Shown here: positions 42,092 through 50,925 of the stretch, piece after piece
Position numbering within the stretch: position 1 is the stretch's first letter
Layout of the letters: the number at the start of each line of letters is the position of its first letter
NCBI RefSeq assembly: GCF_040373385.1
Contig: NZ_JBDXXH010000004.1
Coordinates: 177,952-241,951 of the forward strand
From: Nitratidesulfovibrio sp.
GTDB taxonomy: Bacteria > Desulfobacterota > Desulfovibrionia > Desulfovibrionales > Desulfovibrionaceae
Direction of reading: 5' to 3'
Length of the DNA stretch: 64,000 bases
The notes under the pieces: model-generated
The model's input: only the letters and a program-made list of their open reading frames with translations
Databases searched by the model: none
Told to the model about the DNA's origin: nothing
Made by a program: the position numbers and the translations under genes

Positions 42092-43504
42092 ATGAAACCG
42101 ATCGGGAGCAAAGCCTTCTCCCGGAGAGTGGTGGTGTTCATGAATCCGATGTCTTCCGTACTGTCCATGTTGCCAGGAGCCGCATATGCCTGCCTGTTCC
42201 AGGCTCTCCGGCGGTTGCGCGGGGCGGCGTTCATGCTCTCGATTGGCGTTGTATGCCTTTGCCCGGGAATGCTGCGCGCTGAAGCCGTGCAGAATGTTGA
42301 GACGGGTATTGGGTTTGGGCTGGAATACAACGACAACGTCAAGGAAGAAAAAAACGGCGAGGGTGACTTCATTACACACATAAAACCTTCTCTGAAATAT
42401 GAATACGGAGCTGATCGCGTATCCGCAAACCTGTCCTACAAGGGCGACTACCAATACTACACGGGCGGAACATCTGCAGACGACTACGCGCACACGCTTG
42501 ATGCGCGGCTGAGCCTTGCCATGGTGGAGAACCTGCTCTTTCTCGACATCTCGGAAAACCTGCGCCCCGTCTACCGGCAGGCATCACGCGGCGACGTGGT
42601 CGAATACGACACCCGGCGCGACCAGACAGACCAGAACATTTTTTCCGTATCACCCTACTTCACGCTTCATCCGGGTGAACGCACGAACATCAAGGCAGGC
42701 TACCGGTTCAGCGACATTCGCTACGCGGAAGAAAGCGCGCCGGGAGAGGGCAGCACCAGCATCGTTCCGGGCTGGAGCAGCGGTCAGTCGGCCATGGACA
42801 GCAACGTCAAGCAGCAGCACGAGTTGTTCGCCAATGCAGAACGCGATGTGACGGAGCTGTTCACCCTGTTGTTCGGTTACGAGCTGTTGCGGCAGGAGTC
42901 GGAGGAACAGACCGACTTCCATCGGCACAAGCCGTATCTGGGCGGCCGTTACGAATACAGCGATTCAGGCAGCGTGCAGGTCAGGGCTGGCCCCATGCTG
43001 ACGGAAACCGACGACGGCGAGGAATCCACCAGCTTCTACTATTTGGCGGGGGTGGCCCAGAAACTCGGCCGTGCCGTGCTGACCTTCGATGCCCTGCGCG
43101 ACTTCACGGAAGACCCGGAATCGGGGCGGAACATCCTGCGCACCTCGTATACGGCGGGCGTCGGCTTCACCTTCGACCGGTCCAGCCTGAACGCGAGTCT
43201 TGGCTATGCCGAGTACGAGCAGACGATCGACGCTGGAGGAACCAAGTTCTGGCGGCCCGGCATGCGCTACATCTACGAGCTGACCGATCGGCTGAAGGCC
43301 AACGTGGCGGTGAGCGCAGAGCTGGATGCAGGTTCATCGTCCCTGAAGTCCGATAGATACTATGCCAGTACGGGATTGAACTACGAGTTGTCAGAAACAT
43401 CATGGGTAGGGATTACCTACCGTTTCAAGAACGTTGATACGGAAGGCCATGACGACGATTTTACAGTAAACCGCATCATGCTTGAATGGGGAATGACGTT
43501 CTGA
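42092..43504 (+). CDS. Exosortase-system outer-membrane beta-barrel protein
   Basis: A protein of about 470 residues. It has a signal peptide with cleavage likely after LRAEA, then alternating hydrophobic/aromatic strands throughout (for instance GIGFGLEYNDNVKEE, VSANLSYKGDYQYYTGG) and a final Phe (MLEWGMTF), the usual signal for insertion by the Bam complex. Position after the ExeA-like ATPase matches the TIGR03016-type PEP-CTERM-associated beta-barrel. It probably forms the outer-membrane exit for the polysaccharide, like BcsC or PgaA barrels. The start is uncertain: 42074 (TTG), 42092 and 42140 are all in frame. Confidence 0.85.
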   Translation: MKPIGSKAFSRRVVVFMNPMSSVLSMLPGAAYACLFQALRRLRGAAFMLSIGVVCLCPGMLRAEAVQNVETGIGFGLEYNDNVKEEKNGEGDFITHIKPSLKYEYGADRVSANLSYKGDYQYYTGGTSADDYAHTLDARLSLAMVENLLFLDISENLRPVYRQASRGDVVEYDTRRDQTDQNIFSVSPYFTLHPGERTNIKAGYRFSDIRYAEESAPGEGSTSIVPGWSSGQSAMDSNVKQQHELFANAERDVTELFTLLFGYELLRQESEEQTDFHRHKPYLGGRYEYSDSGSVQVRAGPMLTETDDGEESTSFYYLAGVAQKLGRAVLTFDALRDFTEDPESGRNILRTSYTAGVGFTFDRSSLNASLGYAEYEQTIDAGGTKFWRPGMRYIYELTDRLKANVAVSAELDAGSSSLKSDRYYASTGLNYELSETSWVGITYRFKNVDTEGHDDDFTVNRIMLEWGMTF

Positions 43505-43558
43505 TGTGAATGCATGCAGCAATGAAGAAGACGTAACAGCCCGCAAGGGGAGAGAAAT

Positions 43559-44410
43559 ATGCGCAATGCCCTCACCATAGACGTGGAGGATTACTTCCAC
43601 GTAAGCGCCTTTGAACGGTGCGTCGACCCAGATCAGTGGGACTCGCTGCCGCAACGGGCCCTGCGCAATACCAATCGTGTTCTCGACCTGCTTGACCAGT
43701 GGGGGCTGCGCGCCACCTTCTTCACGTTGGGGTGGGTGGCCAAGCGCCATCCCGAGCTGGTGCGCCGCATGGCGTCGGCGGGCCACGAGGTGGCGTGCCA
43801 CGGCTATTCGCACCGTCGCATCACCACCATGACGCCCAAGTCATTCCGTGACGACGTGCAGCGTTCGCGCCTGCTGCTTCAGGACCTTTCGGGCCAGCCG
43901 GTAATAGGATACCGCGCCCCCAGCTATACCATCACGCATTCCACCATCTGGGCGCTTGATGTGCTGATAGAATTGGGTTTTTCCTACGATTCCAGTATTT
44001 TTCCCATTCATCACGACATCTACGGAATGCCGGGCAGCCAACGCTTTCCGCACGTCATCACCCGCGACGACGGCGTCATCAAGGAATTTCCGCCCACCAC
44101 CTACCAGGTGGAGGTGCTTGGCCGCCGCGTTAACCTGCCCGTGGCGGGTGGAGGCTACCTGCGGCTGCTGCCCGCCCGCCTTGTCAGCAACGCCTTTCAG
44201 CGGTTGAACGCATCGGGCAGGCCATGCGTGCTCTATTTCCATCCATGGGAGATCGACCCCGGCCAGCCGCGCATCAAGGCCTCGCTCAAGTCGCGGGTGC
44301 GGCACTACCTCAACCTGGCGACCACCGAGTCCAAACTGCGGCACCTTTTTTCGGCGCACAGCTTCTGCACCATGGCATCCGTACTTTTCGGGCAGGCCGC
44401 GCATGTCTGA
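43559..44410 (+). CDS. Exosortase-system polysaccharide deacetylase (NodB-type)
   Basis: A 283-residue carbohydrate esterase family 4 enzyme. MRNALTIDVEDYFHVSAFE carries the catalytic and metal Asp (D8 or D11), and CHGYSHRR supplies the metal His pair (H81, H85). GYRAPSYT and YFHPWEI are later family motifs, and the end matches the DUF3473 extension of the XrtA-linked subgroup. It has no signal peptide, so it would act in the cytoplasm on a lipid-linked repeat or be exported by an unusual route. It likely removes N-acetyl groups from hexosamine residues. GGGGAGA precedes the start. It overlaps the next gene by eight bases. Confidence 0.92.
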   Translation: MRNALTIDVEDYFHVSAFERCVDPDQWDSLPQRALRNTNRVLDLLDQWGLRATFFTLGWVAKRHPELVRRMASAGHEVACHGYSHRRITTMTPKSFRDDVQRSRLLLQDLSGQPVIGYRAPSYTITHSTIWALDVLIELGFSYDSSIFPIHHDIYGMPGSQRFPHVITRDDGVIKEFPPTTYQVEVLGRRVNLPVAGGGYLRLLPARLVSNAFQRLNASGRPCVLYFHPWEIDPGQPRIKASLKSRVRHYLNLATTESKLRHLFSAHSFCTMASVLFGQAAHV

Positions 44411-45449
44411 CATCAATGTCGTACGCGTGGACCCGGCCGAAGGGCAGGCATCTGCGGCATGGGATGCCTACGTCGCCGTTGCCTCCGGGGCGGCGGGGTA
44501 TCATCGCATGGGTTGGATGCGTGTTATCGCGCGGGCCTTCGGGCACAAGGTGCATCCGCTTGCGGCCTTCGAAGGGGAGCGCATCGTGGGCGTGCTGCCG
44601 TTGGTGTTCATGCGCAGCCGCCTGTTCGGCAGGTTTCTGGTTTCCCTTCCGTTCGTGAACTACGGCGGGCTGCTGGCGGATACCCCGCGGGCGGCGCAGG
44701 TACTGGTGGAAGCGGCGGACACCCTGATGCGCACCCTTGGTGCGAACAGCATAGAGCTGCGTCATGTGGGCTCGCCGCGCCTCGGCCTGTCGGCCAAAAG
44801 CCACAAGGTGACCATGCTGCTGGACCTGCCTTCGCAACCGCAGGAGTTGTGGCGCGGTTTCAAGGACAAGGTGCGCAACCAGGTGCGCAAGGCCGAAAAG
44901 TCGGGCCTGACTGTGGAAAAGGGCGGCTGCGAACTGCTGCGTGACTTTTACGACGTGTTCGCGGTGAACATGCGCGACCTTGGCACGCCGGTCCATGGCC
45001 GGGGCTTTTTTGAAGCGGTCATGGACGAGTTTCCGGCGCAGACGCGCATCGCCGTCGTGCGAAAGGCGGGCGCGGCCATCGCGGCGGCGTTCTGCTACGG
45101 GCACGGCGCGACGTTCGAGGTGCCATGGGCCTCATCGCTGCGGGCACACCGTCAATTCTGCCCGAACAACCTGCTGTATTGGGAATGCATCCGGACCGCC
45201 TGCACGGAAGGCTTCCTGGTGTTCGACTTCGGGCGTTCCTCGCCTGACAGCGGTGCCTGGCGTTTCAAGGTGCAGTGGGGCGCGCGCGAGGTGCCGCTAA
45301 GCTGGGAATACCTGCTGGCGGACGGGGCGCCCCTGCCGGACCTGAACCCCTCCAACGCAAAGTTCGGCCTGGCCATCCGCCTGTGGCGGCATCTGCCCGT
45401 GGCCTTCACGCGCCTTGTGGGGCCGCACATCGTGAGGAGCATACCATGA
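44403..45449 (+). CDS. FemAB-like GNAT-fold protein of the exosortase cluster
   Basis: A 348-residue protein with two GNAT-like halves. SGLTVEKGGCELLRDFYDVF and FNxxHRxxG-like SSLRAHRQFCPNNLLYWECI, followed by FLVFDFGRSSPDSGAWRFK, identify the FemAB-related XrtA-linked family. FemABX enzymes add amino acids from aminoacyl-tRNA to peptidoglycan precursors. Here an amino acid or other acyl group could be attached to the exopolysaccharide, but the donor is unknown. It starts inside the end of the deacetylase gene and its stop overlaps the next start (ATGA). Confidence 0.9.
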   Translation: MSDINVVRVDPAEGQASAAWDAYVAVASGAAGYHRMGWMRVIARAFGHKVHPLAAFEGERIVGVLPLVFMRSRLFGRFLVSLPFVNYGGLLADTPRAAQVLVEAADTLMRTLGANSIELRHVGSPRLGLSAKSHKVTMLLDLPSQPQELWRGFKDKVRNQVRKAEKSGLTVEKGGCELLRDFYDVFAVNMRDLGTPVHGRGFFEAVMDEFPAQTRIAVVRKAGAAIAAAFCYGHGATFEVPWASSLRAHRQFCPNNLLYWECIRTACTEGFLVFDFGRSSPDSGAWRFKVQWGAREVPLSWEYLLADGAPLPDLNPSNAKFGLAIRLWRHLPVAFTRLVGPHIVRSIP

Positions 45450-46909
45450 ACATGCTCCCGGGTGCTTTTGCGGGGTTTGCGCGTGTGCTGCCCCCGGGCG
45501 GCGCGCCCCCGACAGGCGGCGATATCGCGATGGGAATTGCGGCGGCGCTTGGCGTGAGGACAGGGCGCGGGCGTGGTGGCGATGCGTGCGAGGCGTTCGG
45601 CCGCGCCCTGCGCGAAACCTTCGGCATGCGGCATGCCTTCCTGCATTGCACCGGCAGGGCTGCCCTGTCGGCTGCGTTCCGGGCCATGCGCGCCCTTGCG
45701 CCGACACGCGACGAGGTGCTGCTGCCCGCCTACACATCGTACTCGGTGGCCGCCGCCGCAGTGCACGCGGGAATGCGCGTGGCGCTGTATGATCTCGAAC
45801 CGGATACCCTGGCGCCCAGCCACGACAGCGTTGCGGCGGCCATGGGCGAACGGACGCTGTGCGTCGTGGCCTGCCACCTGTTCGGCTACCCCGTGGATAT
45901 CGCCGCGTTGCGCATCCTGTGCCAGCAGCACGGCGCATGGCTGCTGGACGACGCGGCGCAGGCCATGGGGGCCAGCATCGGCGGGCGACATGCGGGCACT
46001 TGCGGCGACGTGGGGTTGTTCAGCCTTGCGCGGGGCAAGAACATCACCGCCGTGGACGGCGGTGTCCTGATCACCGGCTCGGACGAACTTGCCCGGCAAC
46101 TGGCGCAGGACGCGCCGTATGCCGTGTCCCATGCCATTACGGACAACGCCTCGCCGGACAACGCCTCGCCGGACAACGTCCCGCCGGACGACGCGCGCGG
46201 CGGAGTGGTCGCAAGGGGCGCAGGCGAAACCTTCTGCCGAGTCGATGCAGTGCTTGCGGCCAAGGCCGTGGTGCTGTGGGTATGCCAGCACCCACGCGCG
46301 TACTGGTTGCCTGCTTCGCTGCCGTTCCTGCACATCGGCGCCTCTCGCCTCGAACCACGCTTTGCGTCAGGCGGCCTGCGCCCGTTACAGGCCGCCATGG
46401 CCCTGCGAGCCCTTGGTCGGCTGGATGCCGTCAACGCCGGGCGGCGCGCGATGGCACACCGGATCGTGCAACGCCTGCGCGACGTGTGCGGCCTGCGCAC
46501 GGTGGCCGCGCAACCGGGTGCAGACCCGGTGTTTACGCGCCTGCCCCTGCTGCCCGGTGCGGAAGGCTGGACCGGCGGCGGGCCCCCGCAAATGGGCGCG
46601 CTGGGCATGGTGCGGTCGTACCCGCAGTCCTTGCGGGATCTTGCCGCGCTGTCGCCGCACCGCGTCGCAGGGCAGGATTGTCCCGTGGCACGTTGGGTGG
46701 CGGCGTCTCTCATTACCCTGCCGACCCACGCCTTCGTGGAGCAGCGCGACATGGACGCCATGGTCGGCATTCTGGTTCGTGCAACCACGAAGGGGCCGGG
46801 GGGGCGCCTGCCCGTCGCCCAGTCTGCGGCGTTCCCCGGTCCACCGGCCACGTCCGGTCCGGCGGGCCCGGCGGCGTCAACGGCCATCGGCGGAGGGGGG
46901 GCGCGATGA
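45446..46909 (+). CDS. DegT/DnrJ/EryC1-type aminotransferase-like protein
   Basis: A 487-residue PLP-fold protein. LHCTGRAALSAAFRAM is the cofactor-phosphate region, LLDDAAQAMGASIGG holds the pyridine-binding Asp (D168/D169), and SLARGKNITAVDGG includes Lys198, the expected Schiff-base Lys. It would make an amino sugar nucleotide for the polysaccharide. Oddities are an in-frame 15-bp tandem repeat giving DNASP copies (46142-46186) in a region where family members have a loop, and an Ala/Gly/Pro-rich C-terminal tail of about 40 residues. ATGA overlaps join it to both neighbours. Confidence 0.82.
   Translation: MNMLPGAFAGFARVLPPGGAPPTGGDIAMGIAAALGVRTGRGRGGDACEAFGRALRETFGMRHAFLHCTGRAALSAAFRAMRALAPTRDEVLLPAYTSYSVAAAAVHAGMRVALYDLEPDTLAPSHDSVAAAMGERTLCVVACHLFGYPVDIAALRILCQQHGAWLLDDAAQAMGASIGGRHAGTCGDVGLFSLARGKNITAVDGGVLITGSDELARQLAQDAPYAVSHAITDNASPDNASPDNVPPDDARGGVVARGAGETFCRVDAVLAAKAVVLWVCQHPRAYWLPASLPFLHIGASRLEPRFASGGLRPLQAAMALRALGRLDAVNAGRRAMAHRIVQRLRDVCGLRTVAAQPGADPVFTRLPLLPGAEGWTGGGPPQMGALGMVRSYPQSLRDLAALSPHRVAGQDCPVARWVAASLITLPTHAFVEQRDMDAMVGILVRATTKGPGGRLPVAQSAAFPGPPATSGPAGPAASTAIGGGGAR
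46142..46186 (+). repeat. 15-bp in-frame tandem repeat
   Basis: GACAACGCCTCGCCG occurs twice exactly and a third time with two changes, encoding Asp-Asn-Ala/Val-Ser/Pro-Pro units inside the aminotransferase gene. Confidence 0.9.
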
Positions 46910-48099
46910 AGGCACTGTTCTGGTCCTCCTTCTTCCTGCTGGCATATGCCTTTGCCGGGTATCCGGCGCTGCTGGCCCTTGGCACGCGCATCGCGCGGCG
47001 GCAGGGCCCGGCTCCAGGTCGTGCCAGCTCCGCCCCCACCCCCTCGACCACAGCACGCCCGGATGTCGCACCCCTTGCGGCGCACGCCGCCGACCTGCCC
47101 ACGGTCAGCATCCTGCTTTCCGTCTACAACGAGGAAACGGTAATTGCACACAAGATAGCGAATTTCCATGCGTTGGAGTACCCGCATGACCGCATGGAAC
47201 TCTGTATCGTGTCCGATGGCAGCACCGATGAGACCGATGCCATCGTCCAGGCCTGCGGTTCCCCGAGGGTAGGGCTGTTGCGGCAGGAGAGGCGCGGCGG
47301 CAAGACCCTGGCCCTCAACCGCGCGGCGCAGGCCGCCACGGGCGACATTCTGGTGTTCACCGACGCCAACGCCATGTTCCGCATCGATTGCGTGCGGATG
47401 CTGGTGCAACGTCTTGCCGATGCGGACATCGGCCTTGTCAGTGGCATCAGCGTCTACACCGATGCGCACGGGGCGGCTACGGCGGGCGGAATCTACCGCC
47501 GCTACGAGGAATGGATGAAGACCCGCGAGAGCGATCTTTTCTCCATCGTCGGGGCGGACGGCGCGGCCTACGCCCTGCGGCGGGGACTGTATGCGCCGTT
47601 GCGGCCCGAATACATCAACGACCTGATCCACCCGGTGCAGGTGGTGTTGCAGGGGCGGCGTGCCGTCAGCGAACCCCGCGCCGTGGTGCACGAAGAGACG
47701 GACGAGGGCAACGGCACCGCGCAAATGCGGCGGCAGACCCGCATCATGGCCCAGTCATGGCTGATTTTTCTGCGTTGTCTGCCTGACCTTGTCCGGGCGG
47801 GGCAGTGGGGCTTCGTGTGGCAGCTTGCGTCGCACAAGGTGCTGCGCTGGCTGGCACTGCCCCTGCTGGCGGTGTTGACGGTGTCCGCATTGGCGCTGGC
47901 CGGGGAAGGCGCCTGGTACGTCCTGGTCTTGGCCGGTATTGCGGCGGGCGCCGTGCTGGCCGTTCTGGGGGCGCGTGGGCAGGTCGGCCTGCCGCGCACG
48001 GCGTGGCTGTTCGTGGTGTTGCACGCCGCCGCCGTGGTGGGGCTGTTCAGGCTGCTGCGGGGTGAGACGTTCGTTACGTGGAACCCCAGGGGCACCTAG
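46906..48099 (+). CDS. Membrane-anchored family 2 glycosyltransferase
   Basis: A 397-residue GT2 of the chitin/cellulose-synthase-like shape: an N-terminal membrane segment (LFWSSFFLLAYAFAGYPALL), the GT-A domain with VSILLSVYNEETVIAHKI, CIVSDGSTDETDAIV, LVFTDANAMFR (DxN instead of DxD) and QMRRQTRIMAQSW (a QxxRW-like motif without Trp directly after), then three C-terminal hydrophobic segments. It probably adds a sugar to the growing lipid-linked repeat or extrudes it. The Ala/Pro-rich linker after the first segment is low complexity. Confidence 0.88.
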   Translation: MKALFWSSFFLLAYAFAGYPALLALGTRIARRQGPAPGRASSAPTPSTTARPDVAPLAAHAADLPTVSILLSVYNEETVIAHKIANFHALEYPHDRMELCIVSDGSTDETDAIVQACGSPRVGLLRQERRGGKTLALNRAAQAATGDILVFTDANAMFRIDCVRMLVQRLADADIGLVSGISVYTDAHGAATAGGIYRRYEEWMKTRESDLFSIVGADGAAYALRRGLYAPLRPEYINDLIHPVQVVLQGRRAVSEPRAVVHEETDEGNGTAQMRRQTRIMAQSWLIFLRCLPDLVRAGQWGFVWQLASHKVLRWLALPLLAVLTVSALALAGEGAWYVLVLAGIAAGAVLAVLGARGQVGLPRTAWLFVVLHAAAVVGLFRLLRGETFVTWNPRGT

Positions 48100-48245
48100 G
48101 CGTGTTTTCAAGCGGGCGGCTATCCGTGAAGTGCACGGCATTGCGGATGGATACGCTGGAAATGCTGTGTCTGCGCATGAGTTTTTTCCTTGTTGGCGAG
48201 CAAGGCGGTTCAGTTGCAACCCCCCGACAGGGAAGGAGGTGCCGA

Positions 48246-49565
48246 ATGACGGCCATGAGTTCCTTGTTTTCCAAAATGCTGCGTGCTGCACGTTTTGTCG
48301 TGCGCGCGGGTCGCAAGGTTTCGCGCGCCATGCGCGCGGATTACTGCCCGCTGCCGCTGTCCACGTTCGCTTTCGTCAACGGCGATGGCGACATTGCGCG
48401 GTTGCACCGGGCATGCCACAGGCTGCTGATTTCGCGCTGCACCACCGTGCGCTCTTGGGGGCGGCTGCTCATCAGCACGCTGGCGTGGCCGTTCTCGTCG
48501 CTGTTGCGCAGCCTTGCCATGGCGGCCCGCCATGGCGGATCCGTGGCCCGGCGGCATGGGGTCTCGCGCTGGAGGCAGGTGGGGGGCAGCATGCGCGCGG
48601 CCATGCACCACAACATGAACGCCCGGCTTTTCTACTGGTTCGACCTGTTCCGGCCTGATGCGCCGGATCCCGGCACCTTCATCATGCCCCATGAACTGAA
48701 GGTGATAGCCGAGGTGCTGGCGACGACCAGCATGGTGCCGGATATTTCCACCAAAACCGGATTTCTGCGGTGCTGCAATGAACTGGGGCTGCCGCACGTG
48801 CCCATTCTGGCCAGCTTTTTTTCGGACGGGCGGTCGGAATGGGGCCATGGTGGACAGGATGCCGCCATCGGGAACGACCTGCTGCTGAAGCCCGCCGACT
48901 GGGCCGAAGGCCCGAGCGGCGAACTGTGGAAGTGGCAGGAAGGCAAGGGCAACTGGCAGCGGCAGGGCAAGGAGGCGGACCTGCGCGAGATCGAAGCGCG
49001 CGGGCGAGAACTGGCGGTGGGGCACATCATGCTCATGCAGCCGTTCGTCCCTGATCACCCGGTGCTGCGGCGTCTCGGCATGCTCGGCACCTGCACGTTG
49101 AGATTTTCCACCCTTGCGGTGCTGGGCGGTGAACCGCAGCCCCTCTATGCAAGCCTTCGCATTCCGGGCGGGTGGTGGCGGGCCGAAAGCGGACCGGAAA
49201 CCGACATGGTGGCCCGCGTGGTCGATTTCTCCACGGGGGAACTGGGCGAAGCGGTGGCGCGCTGCTCGCACCGCCGCTGGAAGCGCCACCCCGATACAGG
49301 CGAGGCCATCGCCGGACTGCGCCTGCCCCTGTGGGATCAGGCCATGGCGTTGGCTGCGCGGGCCCACCGCAACATGCTGGGGTATCCCGTCATGGCATGG
49401 GACATCCTGATCGGCGTGAACGAAAGCCTGTTGCTCGACGCCTGCGTGGACCCCGCCATCGACCTTGCCCACGTGCCGCTTGGCGGTCCGGTGGGCGACA
49501 GGAAATTCGCCGCATCGGTGCTCGTCCATTGCGAGCGGCTCGGTTCCGTTACCGCCGTGGCCTGA
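48246..49565 (+). CDS. Sugar-transfer-associated ATP-grasp protein
   Basis: A 439-residue protein. The first 130 residues are basic and amphipathic. The C-terminal part has an ATP-grasp arrangement: LLLKPADWAEGPSGELW (Lys of the ATP site), IMLMQPFVPDHPVL, TCTLRFSTLAVLGG and GYPVMAWDILIGVN with the metal-binding acidic/Asn residues. This resembles the ATP-grasp family next to polysaccharide genes. Such proteins ligate a carboxylate to an amine, possibly attaching an amino acid to a sugar acid, but no reaction is established. The long open frame upstream (to 48078) is ignored because AAGGAGGT lies six bases before the ATG at 48246. Confidence 0.75.
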   Translation: MTAMSSLFSKMLRAARFVVRAGRKVSRAMRADYCPLPLSTFAFVNGDGDIARLHRACHRLLISRCTTVRSWGRLLISTLAWPFSSLLRSLAMAARHGGSVARRHGVSRWRQVGGSMRAAMHHNMNARLFYWFDLFRPDAPDPGTFIMPHELKVIAEVLATTSMVPDISTKTGFLRCCNELGLPHVPILASFFSDGRSEWGHGGQDAAIGNDLLLKPADWAEGPSGELWKWQEGKGNWQRQGKEADLREIEARGRELAVGHIMLMQPFVPDHPVLRRLGMLGTCTLRFSTLAVLGGEPQPLYASLRIPGGWWRAESGPETDMVARVVDFSTGELGEAVARCSHRRWKRHPDTGEAIAGLRLPLWDQAMALAARAHRNMLGYPVMAWDILIGVNESLLLDACVDPAIDLAHVPLGGPVGDRKFAASVLVHCERLGSVTAVA

Positions 49566-49644
49566 CCACGGAAAGGACCATGGCATGACGGGACACGAAA
49601 TCTGGCAGGGCGCTTTGCCCCGATGCGGTGGGGGGGCATAGGCC

Positions 49645-50925
49645 ATGTACACCGCCGCCATCCATCTGCTGACGTTGGTCGTCTTCACGCGCATCGGCGA
49701 GCTGTTTCCCGTGCTGATGCCGCTGCATCTCGGCAAGGTCGGCTTTGCCTTCAGCGCAATGGTGTTGCTTGCGGCGGGCGGACGAACGTTCGGCGAGCTG
49801 CCACGTATGCCGTTGCTGCGGCATGTGTTGCTGCTGCTGGCGATTGCCGCATGCGGCGTGCCGTTCAGCGTGTGGCGGGCGGGGGCGCTGGAAGGGCTCG
49901 AGGCATACGCCCAGACGGTCTACGTCTTTGTGGCGCTGGTGCTGCTGGCCGTGCGCGGCCGGGTAGGGGTGTTGCGGATGGGGCTGCTGCTGGGGGTGAT
50001 GGTGCTTGGCACCTGCCTGTTGCTGGAAAGGGGATTTTCGCGGGCGTACGTAAGCACCACCTATGATGCCAACGATCTTGCGGTGCTGTTCGCCATGTTC
50101 ATTCCCGTGCTGGTGGCAGAAGGCATGGCTGGCGTGGGTGGGATGCGCGTTGCGGGCTGGGTGGGGGCGGCCACTGCCTTTGTGGGCATGGCCATGACGC
50201 AGTCGCGCGGCGGGCTGATAGCCCTGGGAGTGATGGCGGTGCAGGTCGTGCTTTCATCGCGTCGCAGGGTGCCGCTGCTGGTGCTGCTGGTGGTGGCGGC
50301 GGTCGTCTTCTACCACTACGCCGATGCATCGTACTGGGATCGGTTCTCCATTCTGGGCGATGCCGAGGACGACTACAATGTCTCCGACAAGACCGGCAGG
50401 ATCGAGTTGTGGAAAAGCGGGCTCGAGATGACGCTTGCCAAGCCGTTTCTCGGTGTGGGCATCGGGCAGTTTGCACCGGCCAATTTCATGTACGGCAACG
50501 GCGTGTATCTGACGGCGCACAATGCGTACATCCAGATTGCCGCAGAAACAGGGTTGGTGTCGTTGTGCATCTACCTGCTCATGCTGCGGGGCATGTCGCG
50601 CATCATTTCGCAGGGCGTGGCCCGTGCGGCGGACGATGTGCGGGCGCGGTCGCGCTGGCTTGGACTCCGGTACGGCCTCACCGCATTCATGACGGGCATC
50701 CTGTTCATTTCCAAGGCATACGGGGCGACGTTCTATTGTTTCGTCGCGCTGGTGGTTGCCATGGACATGACGGAGCGGGCCGCATCCGCCACGCGTGAAG
50801 CGGGTGAGCGGTGGGCGGAGCGGGCGGCCCAGGCGGGGCGTGTTCTTGTCGCGGCGCAGGGCGTGCCGCCATCCCGTCGCGGCACTGCCTTCACTTCGGG
50901 TTCGGCAAGGGGGGCGGCAGCGTGA
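49645..50925 (+). CDS. O-antigen ligase/polymerase-like protein (Wzy)
   Basis: A 426-residue polytopic membrane protein with about ten hydrophobic segments. The large periplasmic loop carries the Wzy_C pattern: VGMAMTQSRGGLIALGVM, then DKTGRIELWKSGLEMTLAKP, GVGIGQFAPAN and LTAHNAYIQIAAETGLVSL, with the conserved Arg and His. It would polymerise lipid-linked repeats in the periplasm. The basic, Ala-rich C-terminal tail is not conserved. The stop overlaps the flippase GTG start (GTGA). Confidence 0.88.
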   Translation: MYTAAIHLLTLVVFTRIGELFPVLMPLHLGKVGFAFSAMVLLAAGGRTFGELPRMPLLRHVLLLLAIAACGVPFSVWRAGALEGLEAYAQTVYVFVALVLLAVRGRVGVLRMGLLLGVMVLGTCLLLERGFSRAYVSTTYDANDLAVLFAMFIPVLVAEGMAGVGGMRVAGWVGAATAFVGMAMTQSRGGLIALGVMAVQVVLSSRRRVPLLVLLVVAAVVFYHYADASYWDRFSILGDAEDDYNVSDKTGRIELWKSGLEMTLAKPFLGVGIGQFAPANFMYGNGVYLTAHNAYIQIAAETGLVSLCIYLLMLRGMSRIISQGVARAADDVRARSRWLGLRYGLTAFMTGILFISKAYGATFYCFVALVVAMDMTERAASATREAGERWAERAAQAGRVLVAAQGVPPSRRGTAFTSGSARGAAA

